Shown in pieces: positions 38,489 to 45,925 of a stretch of 64,000 nt of DNA. The translations under genes and the position numbers were made by a program. This DNA is from Inquilinus limosus DSM 16000 (GTDB taxonomy: Bacteria > Pseudomonadota > Alphaproteobacteria > DSM-16000 > Inquilinaceae), in assembly GCF_000423185.1 (NCBI RefSeq), contig NZ_AUHM01000021.1, forward strand, positions 1-64,000. The letters run 5' to 3'. The stretch's first letter is position 1; every line of letters begins with the position of its first letter. The notes below the pieces were generated by a model. That model had not been told where the DNA came from. It worked only from the letters and a program-made list of their open reading frames with translations, and did not search any database.

Positions 38489-39247
38489 CTAGCGCCCCAG
38501 ATACACGTCGATGACACGCGGATCGGCGCTGACGACGTCGAGCGGCCCTTCGGCCAGCACCGAGCCCTCGTGCAGCACCGTGACCTTGACGTCGAGGGCG
38601 CGGACGAAATGCATGTCGTGCTCCACCACCACCACGGAGCGGGTCTTGTTGATCTCGCGCAACAGGATCGCCGTCTCCTCGGTCTCGGCGTCGGTCATGC
38701 CGGCCACCGGTTCGTCCACCAGCAGCAGCGCCGGCTCCTGCGCCAGCAGCATGCCGATCTCCAGCCACTGCTTCTGGCCGTGCGACAGCGCCCCGGCCAG
38801 CCGGTCGCGATGCGCCGTCAGCTTGGTCGTCGCCAGGATCTCGTCGATCCGCTCCGCCGTGTCGGCGCGGGATCGGCCGAACAGCAGGCTGGTCGGCGAT
38901 CGCGGGCCGGCCAGGGCGAGGAGGAGATTGTCCCCGACCGTGTGGCTGTCGAACACCGTCGGCTTCTGGAACTTTCGTCCGATGCCGAGGCCCGCGATCG
39001 CCGTCTCGTCCAGCCGGGTCAGGTCGTGGGTGCCGCGGAACAGCACCTCGCCCTGGTCCGGCCGGGTCTTGCCGGTGATGACGTCCATCATCGTCGTCTT
39101 GCCGGCCCCGTTCGGGCCGATGATCGCCCGCATCTCGCCCGGCTCGACCACCAGCGACAGGGCGTTGAGCGCCCGGAAGCCGCTGAAGGTGACGGTCACG
39201 CCGTCGAGATAGAGCAGCGCCTGGGTGGCGGCGTCGTGCGCAGTCAT
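38489..39247 (-). CDS. urtD: Urea ABC transporter ATP-binding protein UrtD
   Basis: The 252-residue LivG-like ATPase starts at ATG 39247, overlapping urtC by four bases; the frame stays open much further upstream inside urtC, which I regard as chance. Walker A GPNGAGKTTMMDVITGKTRP, signature variant LSHGQKQWLEIGMLLAQEP, Walker B LLVDEPVAGMTDAETEE and VVEHDMHFVR identify UrtD. Confidence 0.95.
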   Translation of the reverse strand: MTAHDAATQALLYLDGVTVTFSGFRALNALSLVVEPGEMRAIIGPNGAGKTTMMDVITGKTRPDQGEVLFRGTHDLTRLDETAIAGLGIGRKFQKPTVFDSHTVGDNLLLALAGPRSPTSLLFGRSRADTAERIDEILATTKLTAHRDRLAGALSHGQKQWLEIGMLLAQEPALLLVDEPVAGMTDAETEETAILLREINKTRSVVVVEHDMHFVRALDVKVTVLHEGSVLAEGPLDVVSADPRVIDVYLGR

Positions 39248-40380
39248 CGCGGCGTCTCCGTCGCCACTTCGGCCGTGCGGCGGCTGGGGCGGACGCGCCG
39301 GGACCGCCAGGCCGCCTGCACCGCGCCGACGATGCCCTTGGGCAGGACGAGCGTCACCAGGATGAACAGCCCGCCCAGGGCAAACAGCCAGAATTCGGGC
39401 AGCAGGTTGGTGAAGACGGTCTTGCCGAGATTGACCGCGACCGCGCCGATGATCGGCCCGACCAGCGTGCCGCGGCCGCCGACCGCGACCCAGATCACCG
39501 CCTCGATCGAATTGGCCGGGGCGAATTCGCCCGGGTTGATGATGCCGACCTGCGGCACGTAGAGGGCGCCGGCCACGCCCGCCATCATCGCCGACAGGGT
39601 GAAGACCACCAGCTTGTAGGATTCGACCCGGTAGCCGAGGAAGCGGGTGCGGCTTTCGGCGTCGCGGATCGCCACAAGCACCTTGCCGAAGCGCGACCGG
39701 GTGATCGCCCGGCAGAGCAGGAAGGCGGCGGCGAGGGCGACGGCGCTGGCCAGGAACAGCCCGGCGCGGGTGGCGTCCGCCTGCAGCGAGAAGCCGAGCA
39801 GGTCCTTGAAGTCGGTCAGGCCGTTGTTGCCGCCGAAGCCCATGTCGTTGCGGAAGAAGGCCAGCAGCAGGGCGTAGGTCATGGCCTGGGTGATGATCGA
39901 GAGGTAGACGCCGGAGACGCGGCTGCGGAAGGCGAACCAGCCGAAGACGAAGGCCAGCGCGCCCGGCACCACCAGCACCATCAGCGCCGCGAACCAGAAC
40001 TGGTCGAAGCCGTGCCAGTACCAGGGCAGCTGCTGCCAGTTCAGGAACACCATGAAGTCCGGCAGCACCGGGTTGCCGTAGACGCCGCGCGGGCCGATCT
40101 GGCGCATCAGATACATGCCCATGGCGTAGCCGCCGAGGGCGAAGAAGGCGCCGTGGCCGAGGCTGAGAATGCCGACATAGCCCCAGACCAGATCGATCGC
40201 CAGGGCCAGCAGCGCGTAGCACAGATACTTGCCCATCAGGCTGACGGCGTAGCCGGGCACGTGGAACGGCGACTCCGGCGGCAGCGCCAGGTTGGCCAGC
40301 AGCACCAGCACCGCCACGGCGACGAGGCCGAGGGCGAAGGCCGGGCCGCCGGAGGCGCGGAGGAGACGGGCCGTGATCAT
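39244..40380 (-). CDS. urtC: Urea ABC transporter permease UrtC
   Basis: This 378-residue LivM-like permease has about ten helices. GYVGILSLGHGAFFALGGYA, MGFGGNNGLTDFKDLLG and AIRDAESRTRFLGY are UrtC-specific. It is translationally coupled to urtB (four-base overlap) and urtD. Confidence 0.95.
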   Translation of the reverse strand: MITARLLRASGGPAFALGLVAVAVLVLLANLALPPESPFHVPGYAVSLMGKYLCYALLALAIDLVWGYVGILSLGHGAFFALGGYAMGMYLMRQIGPRGVYGNPVLPDFMVFLNWQQLPWYWHGFDQFWFAALMVLVVPGALAFVFGWFAFRSRVSGVYLSIITQAMTYALLLAFFRNDMGFGGNNGLTDFKDLLGFSLQADATRAGLFLASAVALAAAFLLCRAITRSRFGKVLVAIRDAESRTRFLGYRVESYKLVVFTLSAMMAGVAGALYVPQVGIINPGEFAPANSIEAVIWVAVGGRGTLVGPIIGAVAVNLGKTVFTNLLPEFWLFALGGLFILVTLVLPKGIVGAVQAAWRSRRVRPSRRTAEVATETPR

Positions 40381-42062
40381 GACTCCACCGCCCGGCCCTT
40401 CAGCGGGAACAGCCCGCGCGGCTTGCGCTGGATGAACAGGATGATCCCCACCAGGATGGCGATCTTGCCCAGCACGGCCCCGGCGAAGGGCTCCAGCAGC
40501 TTGTTGGCGACGCCGAGCGACAGCGCGCCGACCAGCGTGCCCCAGAGATTGCCGACGCCGCCGAACACCACGACCATGAAGCTGTCGATGATGTAGCCCT
40601 GGCCGAGATTGGGGCTGACATTGTCGATCTGGCTGAGCGCCACCCCGGCGATCCCTGCGACGCCGGAGCCGATGCCGAAGGTCAGCATGTCGACCCGGCC
40701 GGTGCGGATGCCCATCGCCGCGGCCATGCGCCGGTTCTGCGTCACCGCCCGCATCTGCAGGCCCAGCGCCGTGTAGCGCAGCACCGCCATCAAGGCGGCG
40801 AAGACCAGCAGGGCGAAGACGATGATCCAGAGCCGGTTCCAGGTCAGGGTCAGCCCGCCCAGGTCGAAGGCGCCGGCCATCCAGCTGGGGTTGCCGACCT
40901 CGCGGTTCGACGGGCCGAAGCCGGTGCGCACCGCCTGCTGCAGGATCAGCGACAGGCCGAAGGTGGCGAGCAGCGTCTCCAGCGGCCGGCCGTAGAGGAA
41001 GCGGATGATGCCGCGCTCGATCGCGACGCCGGCCAGGGCCGCGACCAGGAAGGCCAGCGGCAGGGCCACCGCGAGCGAGTAGTCGAACAGGTTCGGTGCC
41101 CAGCTGCGGAACGCCTCCTGCACCATGAAGGTGGTGTAGGCGCCGAGCATCACGATCTCGCCATGCGCCATGTTGATCACGCCCATCACCCCGAAGGTGA
41201 TGGCGAGGCCGATGGCGGCGATCAGCAGCACCGAGCCGAGGCTGAGCCCGTAATAGAGGCTCTGCACCCCGTTCCAGACCGCGAGCCGGGTGTCGATCCG
41301 GCCGATCGCGGCCTCGGCCGCGGCGGCCACGGCCGGGGACGGGGTCGGAATGCCGGACAAGAGCGCCCGCGCCTCCTGGTCGCCGCGGGCAGCGACGATG
41401 TCGATCGCCGGCAGCAGCGCGTCGTCAGCGCCGCCCTGGGCCAGGAGGATGGCGGCGCGGGCCTCGGCGAAGGCTTGCTTCACCGCCGGATCGGTCTCAC
41501 GCGCCAGCGCCGCCTCCAGGGCGGGCAGCGCCTTCTCGTCGCGCGACTTGAACACGGCCGATGCAGCGGCGAGGCGCTTGCCCGGGTCGGGCGCCAGTAG
41601 GGTCAGCGACCCCATCGCCGCGTCGATCGCCCGCCGCACCCGGTTGTTGACCCGGACCGGCTTGCCGCCCGCCGGCGCTGCGGTCAGCGCGGCCCCGGTC
41701 GCGGCATCGGCATAGCCGGCCTCGGTCTTGATCGCGACCGCTCCGCCCGGCGCCGCGATCAACCGGCCGGCCGCCAGCGCCTCCAGCACCGCCGGCGCCT
41801 GCGCATCGCCCGAGGCGGCGACGCCGTCCACCCCCGCGGCGATGTCGTCGTAATTGGTCGAGGCGAACCGCGCCAGCACCTCCGCCGGGATCTCGGCCCG
41901 GGCGGAGAGCGGAAGGAGGATCAGGAGGAAAGTTACAGCAGCGAGGACAGATGGAGTCCCCCCTCCCCTCGCGGGAGGGGGGTAGGGGGAGGGGGTTGCC
42001 GCAGCAAGGACCCAAGCTGGCCGTCGCGCTCCGAAGACACGGAGACGGATAAGCCTGCACAT
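40377..42062 (-). CDS. urtB: Urea ABC transporter permease UrtB, 5' end altered by a repeat
   Basis: This permease has an unusual periplasmic N-terminal domain (about 230 residues; EIPAEVLARFASTNYDDIAA after the signal segment) and a LivH-like membrane half (GVINMAHGEIVMLGAYTTFM, FGPSNREVGNPSW, MLTFGIGSGVAGIAGVA). The hydrophobic signal LAAVTFLLILLPLSARA lies right after a family-2 palindrome. No start codon lies between the element and this signal, so translation must start inside the element (ATG 42062 is used here, 561 residues) or beyond it (ATG 42167, no ribosome site). A normal UrtB would be about 525-540 residues. Start uncertain; the rest is certain. Confidence 0.88.
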   Translation of the reverse strand: MCRLIRLRVFGARRPAWVLAAATPSPYPPPARGGGTPSVLAAVTFLLILLPLSARAEIPAEVLARFASTNYDDIAAGVDGVAASGDAQAPAVLEALAAGRLIAAPGGAVAIKTEAGYADAATGAALTAAPAGGKPVRVNNRVRRAIDAAMGSLTLLAPDPGKRLAAASAVFKSRDEKALPALEAALARETDPAVKQAFAEARAAILLAQGGADDALLPAIDIVAARGDQEARALLSGIPTPSPAVAAAAEAAIGRIDTRLAVWNGVQSLYYGLSLGSVLLIAAIGLAITFGVMGVINMAHGEIVMLGAYTTFMVQEAFRSWAPNLFDYSLAVALPLAFLVAALAGVAIERGIIRFLYGRPLETLLATFGLSLILQQAVRTGFGPSNREVGNPSWMAGAFDLGGLTLTWNRLWIIVFALLVFAALMAVLRYTALGLQMRAVTQNRRMAAAMGIRTGRVDMLTFGIGSGVAGIAGVALSQIDNVSPNLGQGYIIDSFMVVVFGGVGNLWGTLVGALSLGVANKLLEPFAGAVLGKIAILVGIILFIQRKPRGLFPLKGRAVES

Positions 42063-42134
42063 TCCGACGAGGGTCCGTTCGGGCTGCACAAACCCCCTCC
42101 CCCTATCCCCCTCCCGCGGGGGGAGGGGGGACTT
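41954..42134. repeat. Family-2 palindrome overlapping the urtB 5' end
   Basis: GGAGTCCCCCCTCCCCTCGC and CCCGCGGGGGGAGGGGGGAC form the arms. The minus-strand frame through it is open (SPLPPREGDRGRG ... [13 protein letters not shown]) and continues directly into the UrtB signal segment. Confidence 0.86.
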
Positions 42135-42249
42135 GTTTGTGTTGTCCGCCCTATGCTCTGCGACCATTCGAAACCCGATTATCAACGCCTGCGATTGAAT
42201 GCCGGGAGGCGCCCCCCCGGCGCCTCCCGGCCTCCCCTCCATCCCGCGG

Positions 42250-43542
42250 TCAGGAGCCGGAGCCGCCGCACTTGCCGGTCTTGACGTTGAAGTTCCCGCA
42301 GGCCAGCGGCTTGCGCCAATCGGCGATCAGGTCCTTCGAGCCGTCGAGGTAGTCCGACCACTCGTCGCCCACGACCTCGGGGGTCTCCGAGACCGTCTGG
42401 ATCTGGCCGTCGGCCTGGATCTCGCCGATCAGCACCGGCTTGGTGATGTGGTGGTTCGGCATCATGGTGGCATAGCCGCCGGTCAGGTTCGGCACGGTGA
42501 CGCCGACCATCGCGTCGATCACCTTGTCGGGGTCGGTGGTGCCCGCCTTCTCGACCGCCTTCACCCACATGTTGAAGCCGATGTAATGGGCCTCCATCGG
42601 GTCGTTGGTGGTGCGCTTGTCGTTCTTGATGAAGGCGTGCCACTTGGCGATGAAGTCCTGGTTCGCCGGCGTGTCGACGCTCTGGAAGTAGTTCCAGGCG
42701 GCGAGGTGGCCGACCAGCGGGCCGGTGTCGAGCCCGGCCAGCTCCTCCTCGCCGACCGAGAAGGCCACGACCGGGATGTCGGTCGCCTTGATGCCCTGGT
42801 TCGCCAGCTCCTTGTAGAAGGGCACGTTGGCGTCGCCGTTGATGGTCGAGACCACCGCCGTCTTCTTGCCGGCCGAGCCGAAGGCCTTGATCTTGCCGAC
42901 CTCGGTCTGCCAGTCGGAGAAGCCGAACGGCGTGTAGTTGACGACGATGTCCTCGGGCGCCACGCCCTTGGCCTTGAGATAGGCCTCGAGGATCTTGTTG
43001 GTGGTGCGCGGATAGACGTAGTCGGTGCCTTCCAGCACCCAGCGCTCCACCCCCTCCTCGTTCATCAGATAGTCGACCGCCGGGATCGCCTGCTGGTTCG
43101 GCGCGGCGCCGGTGTAGAAGATGTTGCGCGAGCTCTCCTCGCCCTCGTACTGCACCGGGTAGAAGAGGATGCCGTCCAGCTCCTCGAACACCGGCAGCAC
43201 CGATTTGCGCGACACCGAGGTCCAGCAGCCGAAGGTGGCCGCGACCTTGTCGACCGAAAGCAGCTGCCGCGCCTTCTCGGCGAAGAGCGGCCAGTCGGAC
43301 GCCGGGTCGACCACCACCGGCTCCAGCTTCTTGCCGAGCAGCCCGCCCTTCTTGTTCTGCTCGTCGATCAGCATCAGCATCACGTCTTTCAGCGTGGTCT
43401 CGCTGATCGCCATGGTGCCGGACAGGGAATGGAGGATGCCGACCTTGATCGTGTCCTCGGCCCGGGCGGCGCTGGTGACGCCCAGCCCCATGGCCACCGC
43501 CAGCGCGGCGCCGATCACCCAGTGTTTTTGCGACAATGCCAT
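42250..43542 (-). CDS. urtA: Urea ABC transporter substrate-binding protein UrtA
   Basis: The 430-residue protein starts at ATG 43542 seven bases after GGGGAG. The signal peptide MALSQKHWVIGAALAVAMGL continues to cleavage near ARA. The mature part begins EDTIKVGILHSLSGTMAISE, the hallmark of UrtA/FmdD-type urea and short-chain amide binding proteins; FGCWTSVSRKSVLPVFEEL and YVYPRTTNKILEAYL follow. It is first in the urt-ure unit and sits behind a sigma-54 promoter. Confidence 0.95.
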   Translation of the reverse strand: MALSQKHWVIGAALAVAMGLGVTSAARAEDTIKVGILHSLSGTMAISETTLKDVMLMLIDEQNKKGGLLGKKLEPVVVDPASDWPLFAEKARQLLSVDKVAATFGCWTSVSRKSVLPVFEELDGILFYPVQYEGEESSRNIFYTGAAPNQQAIPAVDYLMNEEGVERWVLEGTDYVYPRTTNKILEAYLKAKGVAPEDIVVNYTPFGFSDWQTEVGKIKAFGSAGKKTAVVSTINGDANVPFYKELANQGIKATDIPVVAFSVGEEELAGLDTGPLVGHLAAWNYFQSVDTPANQDFIAKWHAFIKNDKRTTNDPMEAHYIGFNMWVKAVEKAGTTDPDKVIDAMVGVTVPNLTGGYATMMPNHHITKPVLIGEIQADGQIQTVSETPEVVGDEWSDYLDGSKDLIADWRKPLACGNFNVKTGKCGGSGS

Positions 43543-43591
43543 CGTGAGCTCCCCGTTCGCGCTCGTTTGCGTCCGCATCCCCGATCGCTAG

Positions 43592-43606
43592 GCAAGTTCC
43601 GGGCCA
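43592..43606 (-). promoter_or_regulatory. Sigma-54 promoter of the urt-ure operon
   Basis: On the minus strand the sequence reads TGGCCCGGAACTTGCC: GG and GC are exactly 10 bp apart, as required for -24/-12 recognition (consensus TGGCAC-N5-TTGC, one mismatch). The predicted start lies near 43580, about 38 bp before urtA. Confidence 0.75.
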
Positions 43607-43631
43607 GTGGCGGAACTCCGCCATCGGCCTC

Positions 43632-43676
43632 TGCCCAAGAGGGCAGCAGATGCCTCCCCTGCCCATTCCCTGCGCA
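43632..43676. promoter_or_regulatory. Two NtrC-like enhancer sites shared by divergent sigma-54 promoters
   Basis: TGCCCAAGAGGGCAGCA (43632-43648) and TGCCCATTCCCTGCGCA (43660-43676) both fit the TGC-N11-GCA frame of NtrC sites and are 28 bp apart start to start, roughly three helical turns, as in cooperative enhancer pairs. They lie midway between the two outward-facing sigma-54 promoters. Identity as NtrC sites is inferred. Confidence 0.6.
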
Positions 43677-43694
43677 GCGGCCCCATATCTGATG

Positions 43695-43710
43695 TGGTCC
43701 GGAACTTGCT
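43695..43710 (+). promoter_or_regulatory. Sigma-54 promoter of nasT
   Basis: TGGTCCGGAACTTGCT has GG (43696-43697) and GC (43708-43709) 10 bp apart and a perfect TTGC -12 element; the -24 element TGGTCC has two mismatches to TGGCAC. It is a near mirror image of the urtA promoter at 43592-43606. The predicted start is near 43720, about 29 bp before nasT. Confidence 0.65.
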
Positions 43711-43748
43711 GAGGCCCGATCAGTCCCGCTGCCCCTGTTGTCCCGCGA

Positions 43749-44333
43749 ATGGTCCTGCGCATCCTCCTGGTCGATGAGAACGCCGAGCGCTGCCGCGTGG
43801 TCGAGGCGGCGCTGACCGCGGCCGGCCACGGCGTGGTCGCGACCGCCAGCGGCACCGAGAACCTGCTGGCCCGGGTGCGCGAGATCGAGCCGGATGTGAT
43901 CATCGTCGACCTCGACGCGCCCAACCGCGACGCGCTGGAGCATATGCGCAGCGTCAGCCGCGAGCGGCCGAAGCCGATCGTGATGTTCGTGGACCAGAGC
44001 GACGACGCCGCGATCGGCGAGGCGATCCGTGCCGGGGTCAGCGCCTATGTCGTCGATGGCCTCAGCCCGCATCGGGTGAAGCCGGTGCTGGAGGCCGCGA
44101 TCGCCCGGTTCCAGGCCTTCCAGGCGATGCGCGACGAGCTGGAGAAGACCCGCGCCACGCTGGCCGAGCGCAAGCGGATCGAGCGCGCCAAGGGCATCCT
44201 GATGCAGCAGCGCGGCATGACCGAGGACGAGGCCTATAAGGCCCTGCGCAAGCTGGCCATGGACCGGGGCAAGCCCCTGGCCGAGATCGCCGAGCAGGTG
44301 ATCAGCATCAGCGAGCTTCTGACCAAAAATTAG
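43749..44333 (+). CDS. nasT: NasT-type ANTAR response regulator (RNA-binding antiterminator)
   Basis: The 194-residue protein has an N-terminal pseudo-receiver domain (LRILLVDENAERCRVVEAAL; phosphoacceptor region VIIVDLDAPNRDALEHM; YVVDGLSPHRVKPVLEAAI), a coiled-coil linker (DELEKTRATLAERKRIERAK) and a C-terminal ANTAR RNA-binding domain (KGILMQQRGMTEDEAYKALR, then KLAMDRGKPLAEIAEQVI). NasT binds paired hexaloop hairpins in leaders of nitrate assimilation genes and prevents termination unless held by NasS. The target leader lies directly downstream. Confidence 0.92.
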   Translation: MVLRILLVDENAERCRVVEAALTAAGHGVVATASGTENLLARVREIEPDVIIVDLDAPNRDALEHMRSVSRERPKPIVMFVDQSDDAAIGEAIRAGVSAYVVDGLSPHRVKPVLEAAIARFQAFQAMRDELEKTRATLAERKRIERAKGILMQQRGMTEDEAYKALRKLAMDRGKPLAEIAEQVISISELLTKN

Positions 44334-44364
44334 GCATGCCTATTTTCGCCGCTTTCTTGTGCAT

Positions 44365-44381
44365 TGCACAACAGGCGGGCA
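44365..44381. promoter_or_regulatory. NtrC-like site upstream of the nasS promoter
   Basis: TGCACAACAGGCGGGCA fits TGC-N11-GCA with a good left half (TGCAC). It lies about 100 bp upstream of the sigma-54 promoter, a usual enhancer distance. An overlapping perfect palindrome TTGTGCATTGCACAA (44357-44371) shares the left half. Confidence 0.5.
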
Positions 44382-44481
44382 GAGTCATGCTGCGCTGCAA
44401 CGGCCCGGTTCCGTCCTCCTCCGAACCCTGAATCGGGCCGCACCGCTCCATCTCCGATGTCCAGACCGGGCAGTCAGGCAG

Positions 44482-44499
44482 TTGGCACGCCGCTTGCGT
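44482..44499 (+). promoter_or_regulatory. Sigma-54 promoter of the nasS-nrt-nir-nas operon
   Basis: TTGGCACGCCGCTTGCGT matches the -24/-12 consensus (TTGGCAC-N5-TTGC) without mismatch in the core, with GG and GC 10 bp apart. The predicted transcript starts near 44508-44509, immediately before the first leader hairpin. Confidence 0.88.
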
Positions 44500-44508
44500 A
44501 TCATTTGA

Positions 44509-44642
44509 GTGACGACGGGCAATGGCGTCCGTCCGACCATATTTCTGGCGGCCCGATGCTGGGCCGTCGAACCGGGCAAAGGCGTCCGAGGGTTGCGGAT
44601 CTTCCGCAGGCTCTCGGACGCCTTTTCGTTTTGGAGCACCTG
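44509..44642 (+). ncRNA. ANTAR-type RNA leader controlling nasS and downstream genes
   Basis: Hairpin P1 pairs ACGGGC (44515-44520) with GTCCGT (44527-44532) around the hexaloop AATGGC, with A at loop position 1 and G at position 4 as in ANTAR targets. P2 pairs GGCGGCCC (44547-44554) with GGGCCGTC (44561-44568) around a second hexaloop GATGCT (G at 4, but G not A at 1). An intrinsic terminator follows. Binding by NasT from the gene upstream is expected to prevent termination. The structure was worked out by hand, not by a covariance search. Confidence 0.82.
44578..44632 (+). terminator. Intrinsic terminator in the nasS leader
   Basis: AAAGGCGTCCGAG (44578-44590) pairs with CTCGGACGCCTTT (44613-44625), with the inner hairpin TGCGGA-TCT-TCCGCA, and runs into TTTTCGTTTT. 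It is a strong stem with a U-rich tail, ending 11 bp before the nasS ATG. The upstream GGCGTCCG at 44525-44532, within P1, repeats the 5' arm and could pair with the 3' arm instead, which may couple P1 folding to termination. Confidence 0.88.
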
Positions 44643-45905
44643 ATGACGGACCAGACGGACCGCACAGATCTGACCCTCGGCTTCGTGCCGCTGGCCGACT
44701 GCGCGCCCCTGATCGTGGCGGAGCGGAAAGGCTTCTTCCGCGAGGAGGGGCTGTCGGTCCGGCTGTCGCGCGAGGCCAGCTGGGCCAGCCTGCGCGACAA
44801 GCTGGTCTGCGGCCTGCTCGACGGCGCCCATATGCTGGCGCCGCTGCCGCTGGCGATCTCGCTGGGGCTGAGCGGCCCGAAGACGCCGATGCTGGTCGGC
44901 CTGTCGCTGAACCTGAACGGCAACGCCGTCACCGTCTCGCGCGCCCTGGCGGCGGAGATGGCGGCGGCCGACCCGGAGGGCACTGCCGCCGGGTCCGCCA
45001 CGGCGGTCGCGGCTGTCGTCGCCGCGCGGCGCCGCGCGGGGGCCCCGCCCTTGGTCTTCGCCATCGTCTTCCCGGTGTCGAGCCATCACGACCAGCTGCG
45101 CTACTGGCTGGCGGCCGGCGGGGTCGACCCGCAGCGCGACGTCCGCATCGTCGTGGTGCCGCCGCCGCAGATGGTGGCGCATCTCTCGGCCGGCCGGGTC
45201 GACGGCTTCTGCGTCGGTGCGCCCTGGGGCGATGTCGCGGTCGACCAGGGCGTCGGCGTCATGGTCACCACCGGCTGGCGGATCTGGAACAACGCGCCCG
45301 AGAAGGTCTTCGCCGTCACCCGCGCCTGGGCCGAGGCCCGGCCGGACGCCTACCGCGCCCTGCTGCGCGCCCTGATCCGCGCCGCCGCCTGGCTGGACCG
45401 GCCGCGGCACCGGCCGGAGGCGGTGGCGATGCTGGCGACGCCGGAGGTGCTGAACGCCCCGGCCGCGTCGATCGCCGCCAGCCTGATCGGCCGCCCGGGC
45501 GAGCTGATGATCGACGGGCTGCCGGCGCGCGGCCCGGTCTATCACCGCCGCGCCGCCGGCCTGCCCTGGCGGTCCCACGCCGCCTGGTTCCTGGCCCAGC
45601 TGCGGCGCTGGGGCGAGCTGCCGGACAGCGTCGACATCGCCGCTGCGGCCGCCGCCGTCTACCGGCCGGAGCTGTACCGGGAGGCGGCCTGGGACCTCGG
45701 CTATCCGGCCCCGGCCGCCGACAGCAAGACCGAGGGCGATCACGACGCCCTGTGGGTGCTGGCCGACGCGGCCGGCGGCGTGGCGCTGGGCGCCGACCAC
45801 TTCTGCGACGGCAGGATCTTCGATCCCGCCGGGATCGACACCTATCTCGCCGGGCTCGGCCTCACCGCCGAAGCCGGCGCAACCGCCGCGGCAAAACGCG
45901 GCTGA
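44643..45905 (+). CDS. nasS: NasS-type cytoplasmic nitrate/nitrite sensor
   Basis: The 420-residue protein is of the NrtA/CmpA binding-protein family (TLGFVPLADCAPLIVAERKG, LDGAHMLAPLPLAISLGLSG, VVVPPPQMVAHLSAGRVDGF, CVGAPWGD). It has no signal peptide: MTDQTDRTD leads straight into the folded domain, unlike the exported NrtA that follows. Such leaderless members are NasS, which binds NasT and releases it when nitrate or nitrite is present. Its placement downstream of the NasT-controlled leader predicts feedback. ATG 44643 follows GGAGCACCTG. Confidence 0.85.
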   Translation: MTDQTDRTDLTLGFVPLADCAPLIVAERKGFFREEGLSVRLSREASWASLRDKLVCGLLDGAHMLAPLPLAISLGLSGPKTPMLVGLSLNLNGNAVTVSRALAAEMAAADPEGTAAGSATAVAAVVAARRRAGAPPLVFAIVFPVSSHHDQLRYWLAAGGVDPQRDVRIVVVPPPQMVAHLSAGRVDGFCVGAPWGDVAVDQGVGVMVTTGWRIWNNAPEKVFAVTRAWAEARPDAYRALLRALIRAAAWLDRPRHRPEAVAMLATPEVLNAPAASIAASLIGRPGELMIDGLPARGPVYHRRAAGLPWRSHAAWFLAQLRRWGELPDSVDIAAAAAAVYRPELYREAAWDLGYPAPAADSKTEGDHDALWVLADAAGGVALGADHFCDGRIFDPAGIDTYLAGLGLTAEAGATAAAKRG

Positions 45906-45925
45906 CGGAACAGAAGGGGGCTTTC

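Noticed and set aside
38489-40222. Apparent 577-codon fusion upstream of UrtD
   Set aside because: The N-terminal part is an out-of-frame reading of urtC; UrtD begins at 39247 with a four-base overlap.
44330-44352. AAAATTAGGCATGCCTATTTT at the end of nasT as a terminator
   Set aside because: Palindrome has only a 4-bp usable stem with a four-base loop and sits inside the stop region; too weak to call.
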